The notes beneath the pieces are model-generated. The model searched no databases. It was not told the origin of the DNA and was given only the letters and a program-made list of their open reading frames with translations. DNA of 29,492 bases from contig DJGU01000088.1 of assembly GCA_002432795.1 (NCBI GenBank), positions 1 to 29,492 of the forward strand. The letters run 5' to 3'. This DNA is from Anaerolineaceae bacterium UBA5838 (GTDB lineage: Bacteria; Chloroflexota; Anaerolineae; Anaerolineales; Anaerolineaceae). This document shows positions 25,622 through 29,492 of this stretch, one piece after another; positions within the stretch are counted from its first letter, which is position 1; each line of letters begins with the position of its first letter. Made by a program: the position numbers and the translations under genes.

Positions 25622-26626
25622 GTGACAACCTCAATCTGGGATTTTATTCAAAATCAAATACTGGGTATGCAGTGGCTAAATGCCCTGGTAGGGAGGCTTC
25701 TTACTTCGTTTAGGCTCGATACGGCCAATCGTTGGGTTGGCAGTCTGCAATTCTTTATCTATGACGTGATCAAAATCACCCTCCTGCTGTGCGTCCTGAT
25801 CTTTTTTATCAGCTATATCCAGAGTTTTTTCCCTCCGGAGCGCAGTAAAAAAATTCTCAGCAGATTTCACGGGTTGGGCGCCAACACCATCGCCGCTCTG
25901 CTTGGCACGGTCACCCCGTTTTGCTCCTGTTCCTCGGTTCCGCTTTTCATCGGCTTCACTTCTGCGGGTTTACCTTTGGGGGTGACATTCTCTTTCCTCA
26001 TCTCCTCGCCAATGGTCGATCTCGGTTCCTTGGTACTCCTCACCAGCATCTTCGGTGCAAGCACTGCCGTGCTCTACGTAGTCCTTGGGCTGGTTGTTGC
26101 CATTCTGGGTGGATCTTTGATCGAAAAACTGCACATGGAACCCCACATTGAGAGCTTCGTTCTGCAAGCCGGCAGCGTGGATATCGAGTCCCCTGAGCTG
26201 ACCACGCAAGACCGCTTGGTTTACGCCCGTGAACAGATGGCTTCCACCTTCAAAAAGGTGTTTCCCTACATATTAATCGGGGTCGGCATCGGCGCGTTCA
26301 TCCACAACTGGATCCCCGAAGAGTGGGTGGTCTCGCTGCTCGGGCGCGACAATCCCTTTGGCGTCTTCCTGGCAACACTGCTGGGCTTGCCGTTTTATGC
26401 GGATATCTTTGGCACCATCCCGATTGCCGAAGCGCTGCTCTCCAAGGGGGCGCAGTTGGGCACGGTTTTGGCCTTTATGATGTCGGTCACCACCCTTTCC
26501 ATCCCGTCTTTGGTGATGCTGCGAAAAGCGATCAAACCAAAACTATTAGCAATGTTCGTGGCAATCTGCCTCCTCGGGATCATCCTGGTGGGCTATCTAT
26601 TCAACGCCTTGCAACCATTAATTTGA
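25622..26626 (+). CDS. arsP: ArsP/YraQ-type permease
   Basis: A multi-span inner-membrane permease of the ArsP/YraQ (DUF318) family, 334 residues, with about eight hydrophobic segments. The signature TPFCSCSSVPLFIGF carries C101 and C103 in the membrane, and SFLISSPMVDLGS and LPFYADIFGTIPIAEALL are the family's other conserved parts. ArsP members export trivalent organoarsenicals, and relatives are found in inorganic arsenic clusters. The chosen start is GTG 25622 with a weak AGAAAG upstream; a later ATG (MQWLNAL) would remove 15 residues. The ArsR gene is 46 bases upstream. Confidence 0.85.
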   Translation: MTTSIWDFIQNQILGMQWLNALVGRLLTSFRLDTANRWVGSLQFFIYDVIKITLLLCVLIFFISYIQSFFPPERSKKILSRFHGLGANTIAALLGTVTPFCSCSSVPLFIGFTSAGLPLGVTFSFLISSPMVDLGSLVLLTSIFGASTAVLYVVLGLVVAILGGSLIEKLHMEPHIESFVLQAGSVDIESPELTTQDRLVYAREQMASTFKKVFPYILIGVGIGAFIHNWIPEEWVVSLLGRDNPFGVFLATLLGLPFYADIFGTIPIAEALLSKGAQLGTVLAFMMSVTTLSIPSLVMLRKAIKPKLLAMFVAICLLGIILVGYLFNALQPLI

Positions 26627-26639
26627 TAACAGAGGATCT

Positions 26640-27191
26640 ATGCCGCTTGATCTGAGTCCGTTGAAGCCTTATCACCCTGCCAAACTTGAGGGCAGGAAAC
26701 CCAAACCTGTGCTGGTGGAGTACCTCTACCTGGACCTGCAGGTTTGCGATCGCTGCATCGGCACCGAACAGGCGCTGGATGAGGTCCTCACCGCGCTTAC
26801 GCCCGTGCTGCGGCTTGCCGGTTACGCTCTGGAATACCGCAAGACAAAAATGGAATCAGCAGAACTCGCCCAACAGTATCGATTTGAATCATCTCCCACC
26901 GTCCGCGTAAACGGACAGGATATTTGTTTCAAAGTCGCAGAGAATGCGTGTGACTGCTGCAGTGATATCAGCGGATCCATTGTGGATTGTCGTATTTTCG
27001 AATACGAAGGGCAAAACTACGAAGTGCCTCCCCAGGAGATGTTGGCTGAGGCGATCCTGAAGGCGGTTTTTGGATCGCAAGATACCCCCTGTTGCCCGGA
27101 AGATGATTACACATTGCCCAAAAACCTGGAAGTCTTCTACCAAGGAAAAAACAACAAGTCCGGCTGTGACTGCTCGAGCAGTTGCTGCTGA
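26640..27191 (+). CDS. DUF2703-family cysteine-rich protein
   Basis: A cytosolic protein of 183 residues. The DUF2703 core reads YLYLDLQVCDRCIGTEQAL, then RFESSPTVRVNGQDI, then ENACDCCSD and FEYEGQNYEVPP, a thioredoxin-like pattern with a CxxC (CDRC). The C-terminal extension is cysteine-rich (DTPCCPEDD and SGCDCSSSCC), suggesting metal or arsenic binding. This family is often found next to ArsP-type permeases. It begins 13 bases after the permease gene. A metal chaperone or reductase role is inferred from family context. Confidence 0.85.
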   Translation: MPLDLSPLKPYHPAKLEGRKPKPVLVEYLYLDLQVCDRCIGTEQALDEVLTALTPVLRLAGYALEYRKTKMESAELAQQYRFESSPTVRVNGQDICFKVAENACDCCSDISGSIVDCRIFEYEGQNYEVPPQEMLAEAILKAVFGSQDTPCCPEDDYTLPKNLEVFYQGKNNKSGCDCSSSCC

Positions 27192-27216
27192 GATCGTATT
27201 CAGAAAGGAATTAATC

Positions 27217-27552
27217 ATGGTTTTGTCAAATTTTAGAAAGAAAAAAGAGGATTGTGGTCCGATTGACGAGGTCAGCTTCGTAAACGCTGAAAATGCCAAA
27301 AGAGAGGGCGCGAGTGTCAAGGTGCTGGGGAGCGGCTGTGCCAAGTGCAACCAGCTCGAAGCCGCGGCTGTAGCAGCCCTGGAGCAGCTGGACATGGATA
27401 CCACCATCGACCACGTCAGAGATTTTGCACAGATCGCTTCCTACGGGGTCATGTCCACGCCAGCGCTGGTGGTGGATGGCAAGGTCGTCTCTTATGGAAA
27501 AGTGCTCAAAACTGAGGAAGTTGTAGCGATATTAAAGAAAGTCAGGGGATAA
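27217..27552 (+). CDS. Thioredoxin-like small redox protein (CxxC)
   Basis: A 111-residue cytosolic protein of the thioredoxin_3/redox-active disulfide protein group. The active site is GSGCAKC (C41, C44), followed by YGVMSTPALVVDGKVVSYGK with the cis-proline loop. A further cysteine lies at position 13 in a basic leader. ATG 27217 is chosen because AAAGGA (27204-27209) precedes it; longer in-frame starts would overlap the DUF2703 gene. It is the last gene of the arsenic-type cassette and may reduce the DUF2703 protein or the metal species. Confidence 0.87.
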   Translation: MVLSNFRKKKEDCGPIDEVSFVNAENAKREGASVKVLGSGCAKCNQLEAAAVAALEQLDMDTTIDHVRDFAQIASYGVMSTPALVVDGKVVSYGKVLKTEEVVAILKKVRG

Positions 27553-27624
27553 AGCAGAGAGCCCAAGACAAAGCAAGGAACCTCGCTTTGGGTGTCGCTT
27601 TGCGTGTCACCAACAATCCCTAAC

Positions 27625-27656
27625 CAAATGCGGGCGCTCTCGAGTACCCGCATTTG
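27625..27656. terminator. Hairpin between convergent genes
   Basis: A perfect 10-bp stem, CAAATGCGGG (27625-27634) with CCCGCATTTG (27647-27656), has a 12-base loop. It sits between the + strand redox gene and the - strand esterase. No T run follows on either strand, so termination strength is unclear. A smaller stem CAAAGC/GCTTTG (27569-27574 with 27585-27590) lies upstream. Confidence 0.5.
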
Positions 27657-27681
27657 CATCTAAAAGAATGTTCATAGCCGA

Positions 27682-28449
27682 TTAAAGCGTTAGGATAAAC
27701 TTCTCTATCTGCCTCTGCCAGAAAATCCAGTCATGCTTGCCAGGTTCCTCCTGGTAATGCAGCGGCACGCCCACCTGCGCTGCCGCGTGCACAAACAGCC
27801 GGTTGAGCGGCAGCAGGTCATCCTCCAGCCCGCATGCGGCGTACAACCGGGGCTGGGGGGTGGAACTTGCGGCGGCGTTCTTTAGCCAGGTCATCGGGTC
27901 GTGCAAACTGCCCGAAAGCTTCTCCAGCCCGCCGAAAAGCAAGTCAAACTCGTGCATCAACGCCTGGTTTTCGATCTTATCTGGTGGTGCCAGCAGCGCG
28001 TTCAGCGCCAACACGCCCGAGAGACTGCAGGCAGCGGCATAGAGGTCCGGTCGGAGGAAGGCGGCTTTGAACGCACCGTAGCCGCCCATTGAGAGCCCAG
28101 CAACGAAGGTGTTCTCGCGTGCGTTTGAAATGCGGAAGGTTGCCGCCAGCCAGGCGGGCAGCTCCTCGGTAATATAGCTGAAGTAAGCCTGTCCATTGGC
28201 CATATCCGTATAGAAGCTGCGCCCTGCGGAAGGCATCACCACCACCAATCCATGCTCGCGCGCCAGGATCTCGATGTTGGTGTAACGCGGCCAGGCGGAG
28301 GCGTCGTCTGAAAGCCCGTGCAGCAGGTAGAGCACTTTGCGCTCCTCCAGCGGTTTGCCACCGCGCACGAGGTCATCAGGCAGGATCAAATTGAGAGGCA
28401 GGTTGACCCCTACTTTTTCAGAAACAAGATCGATTTGTAATAGTGCCAT
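27682..28449 (-). CDS. Esterase family protein (FrmB/EstA-like)
   Basis: A 255-residue serine esterase with the putative-esterase fold. LYLLHGLSDDASAW is the oxyanion region, GLSMGGYGA holds nucleophile S120, and the acid (D210 or D211, in GLEDDLL) and H239 (GKHDWIFW) complete the triad. There is no signal peptide. Relatives include S-formylglutathione hydrolase and tributyrin esterase; no choice between them can be made. AAAGGA lies a few bases upstream of ATG 28449. The promoter region carries two direct copies of AATAATTCT. Confidence 0.85.
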   Translation of the reverse strand: MALLQIDLVSEKVGVNLPLNLILPDDLVRGGKPLEERKVLYLLHGLSDDASAWPRYTNIEILAREHGLVVVMPSAGRSFYTDMANGQAYFSYITEELPAWLAATFRISNARENTFVAGLSMGGYGAFKAAFLRPDLYAAACSLSGVLALNALLAPPDKIENQALMHEFDLLFGGLEKLSGSLHDPMTWLKNAAASSTPQPRLYAACGLEDDLLPLNRLFVHAAAQVGVPLHYQEEPGKHDWIFWQRQIEKFILTL

Positions 28450-28468
28450 GTTGGGTCCTTTCTATTTA

Positions 28469-28499
28469 AATAATTCTCATTTATAAACAGAATAATTCT
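28469..28499. promoter_or_regulatory. Direct repeat in the esterase promoter region
   Basis: AATAATTCT occurs at 28469-28477 and 28491-28499, 22 bases (two helical turns) apart, with a TTTATAAA-like stretch between. On the minus strand each reads AGAATTATT. A repressor or activator site is possible; some likeness to Fur-type half-sites is noted but not strong. Confidence 0.4.
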
Positions 28500-28557
28500 A
28501 CTCTGGTCTTGACCGGGAAGGCTGGTGTGGGGGAGTTTCCGGCAAGGCTAATGCACA

Positions 28558-28603
28558 CCTCATCCACCGCACCCTTGACTTCGTCGAGGGCAGGCGCGGT
28601 CCC
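28558..28603. repeat. 46-base dispersed repeat, copy 1
   Basis: This matches 29349-29394 in 45 of 46 positions. It contains a small hairpin, CCCTTGAC-TTC-GTCGAGGG. The repeat stops exactly where the 159-base inverted-repeat element begins at 28604. Confidence 0.85.
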
Positions 28604-28762
28604 GAGGCTGACCCAAAAGCCCCCATTCGCAGAAAAATTCTCTAAGAGTGGGGACAACTTTACCTTGCTCCTCGTATCACATAAGTGCAATCCCTATTTT
28701 ATAGCAAAATACGCTCAAAAGTGGGAATACAAAATAACGGAGTTGACTTTTGGGTCAGCCTC
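28604..28762. mobile_element. MITE-like element with 16-bp perfect terminal inverted repeats
   Basis: GAGGCTGACCCAAAAG at 28604-28619 is matched by its exact reverse complement at 28747-28762, bounding 159 bases with no credible gene. Internal short stems exist (TATTTT/AAAATA and CCCCATTC/GAGTGGGG). The element directly abuts the 46-base repeat on its left and ends four bases before the DUF559 stop on its right. No clear target-site duplication is seen. Confidence 0.6.
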
Positions 28763-28766
28763 CTAA

Positions 28767-29117
28767 TTAGTCCTCAACTTTCTCCCTGATCCTCCTGCAT
28801 ACCTCAAAAAAGTTGTTATCAATTTCATCGTTTGTAAATCGAAGCACTTCAATACCATAGGTGTTCAAAATTTTGGTGCGCTCGATATCCTTTTGCATAG
28901 TGGCAGCATTTTGATGCTGCCATCCATCAACTTCTACAACCAGTTGTGCAGAGTGGCAATAGAAATCCACAATGAATTTGCCGATCACTTTTTGTCGGTT
29001 GAATTGAACTTTATATTTTCTTAAAAAATCGTACCAAAGGTGTTTCTCCTGTTTCGTCATCCGCTTGCGAAGGTTACGAGAGAGAGGGGTGAGATGTGGA
29101 TTTTTTGGTAAAGGCAT
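28767..29117 (-). CDS. DUF559 (VSR/PD-(D/E)XK-like) endonuclease-domain protein
   Basis: A 116-residue protein of the DUF559 family, related to very-short-patch-repair and restriction nuclease folds. Family marks are MTKQEKHLWYDFLR, QFNRQKVIGKFIVDFYC (D51) and LVVEVDGWQHQ (E62, D64), the probable metal-binding D...ExD set, then KILNTYGIEVLRFTNDEI. There is no neighbouring methylase or restriction gene. The gene sits between copies of the 46-base repeat (28558 and 29349) and next to the 159-base inverted-repeat element, which suggests that it travels with them. The ribosome binding site before ATG 29117 is weak; a later Met (MTKQEK) is a possible start. Confidence 0.85.
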   Translation of the reverse strand: MPLPKNPHLTPLSRNLRKRMTKQEKHLWYDFLRKYKVQFNRQKVIGKFIVDFYCHSAQLVVEVDGWQHQNAATMQKDIERTKILNTYGIEVLRFTNDEIDNNFFEVCRRIREKVED

Positions 29118-29153
29118 CTGATTTTTCTCTTGATCAAGTTCTTATGATCTTAA

Positions 29154-29336
29154 GATTTACCTCATCCGCCCTGCGGGCACCTTCCCCAAGGGGAAGGCTG
29201 TGGCAGCCCTCTCTGCGACCAAGTGCCCAGCAGGGTAGAGGGTCGGCGAAGCCGGTAAGCCTTTGCCCTCTCCTGGGAGAGGGTCGGCGAAGCCGGGGTG
29301 AGGGAGACGTTTAGTTGGATCAAAGACTCTCATAAT
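29154..29336. repeat. Composite palindromic repeat, unit 1
   Basis: It starts with ATTTACCTCATCC, contains the hairpin CCTTCCCC-AA-GGGGAAGG (29180-29197), then a diverged middle part, and ends with a 72-base block (29265-29336). That block holds CCCTCTC-CTGG-GAGAGGG and CGGC-GAA-GCCG hairpins and ends TCAAAGACTCTCATAAT. There is no gene. Confidence 0.8.
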
Positions 29337-29343
29337 TTTCCAC

Positions 29344-29492
29344 ATTTACCTCATCCACCGCACCCTTGACTTCGTCGAGGGCAGACGCGGTCCCCCTTCC
29401 CCAAGGGGAAGGCTATGTGAGCCCTCTCCTGGGAGAGGGTCGGCGCAGCCGGGGTGAGGGAAACGTTTGGTTGGATCAAAGACTCTCATAAT
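29344..29492. repeat. Composite palindromic repeat, unit 2, cut by the window end
   Basis: ATTTACCTCATCC, then the rest of the 46-base repeat copy 2 (29349-29394), CCTTCCCC-AA-GGGGAAGG (29395-29412) and the second 72-base block (29421-29492), which differs from the first in three positions. The 72-base blocks are 156 bases apart. The window stops at the last base of the block, so a third unit may follow. There is no gene. Confidence 0.82.

Noticed and set aside
27070..27216. Longer start for the thioredoxin-like protein
   Set aside because: It would overlap the DUF2703 gene by over 100 bases in another frame, while ATG 27217 has AAAGGA at good spacing.
29154..29492. CRISPR array at the right end
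   Set aside because: The repeats are 72 bases long with internal hairpins and about 84-base spacing that is itself repeat sequence; there are no short uniform spacers and no cas genes.

Overview
The window looks like a fragment of a chromosome from an anaerobic Chloroflexota bacterium of the Anaerolineae type. This is an inference from gene style: a very large MalT-like ATPase fused to a BTAD-type DNA-binding end, lipoprotein solute-binding proteins with TPEP/TEE-rich linkers, many ATGA-coupled ABC genes, and intergenic palindromic repeats of the 'CATTCTGAG...GCGAAGAATCT' and 'CCCTCTCCTGGGAGAGGG' kinds. No rRNA, tRNA, CRISPR array, phage gene or transposase was seen. Both ends of the window lie in repeats, and the right end coincides with the last base of a 72-bp repeat copy, which suggests a contig break.

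Layout. 1-458: repeats only. 459-1303 (-): a PIG-L-type deacetylase split by a one-base frameshift. 1536-6719 (+): a BMP-family lipoprotein, a double ATPase and two permeases, probably a nucleoside importer. 6923-10123 (+): the giant STAND/BTAD regulator. 10284-16269 (+): a metabolic operon with a short-chain dehydrogenase, a KAS III-like protein, a CoA-transferase, a small beta-rich protein, an SCP-x-type thiolase, a DUF35 Zn/OB protein and an alpha/beta hydrolase. 16340-22130 (+): a full branched-chain-amino-acid-type ABC importer (binding protein, two ATPases, two permeases), closed by a clear terminator. 22198-23505 (-): a PHP metallohydrolase. 23743-25042 (-): two unrecognised exported or membrane proteins. 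25261-27552 (+): an arsenic-type cassette (ArsR, ArsP-like permease, DUF2703 protein, CxxC thioredoxin-like protein). 27682-28449 (-): an esterase. 28767-29117 (-): a DUF559 nuclease-like gene set among repeats.

How the parts work together. The most interesting block is 10284-22130. The importer probably brings in a carboxylate or amino-acid-like compound. The CoA-transferase would activate it, and the KAS III-like/thiolase/DUF35 trio would make or break a C-C bond. That trio has the same composition as the archaeal thiolase-HMG-CoA synthase-DUF35 complex and the PhlA-PhlC-PhlB acyltransferase. The KAS III-like member keeps its cysteine (C121) but has Thr and Tyr where FabH has its His and Asn, so it may be structural or do unusual chemistry. 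The SDR and alpha/beta hydrolase would handle keto reduction and ester, thioester or diketone hydrolysis. The substrate cannot be read from the sequence.

The arsenic cassette has a near-consensus promoter (TTGACA-17-TATAGT) followed at the expected start of transcription by a palindrome covering the ribosome binding site. It is divergent from the two unknown exported/membrane genes, which have their own promoter.
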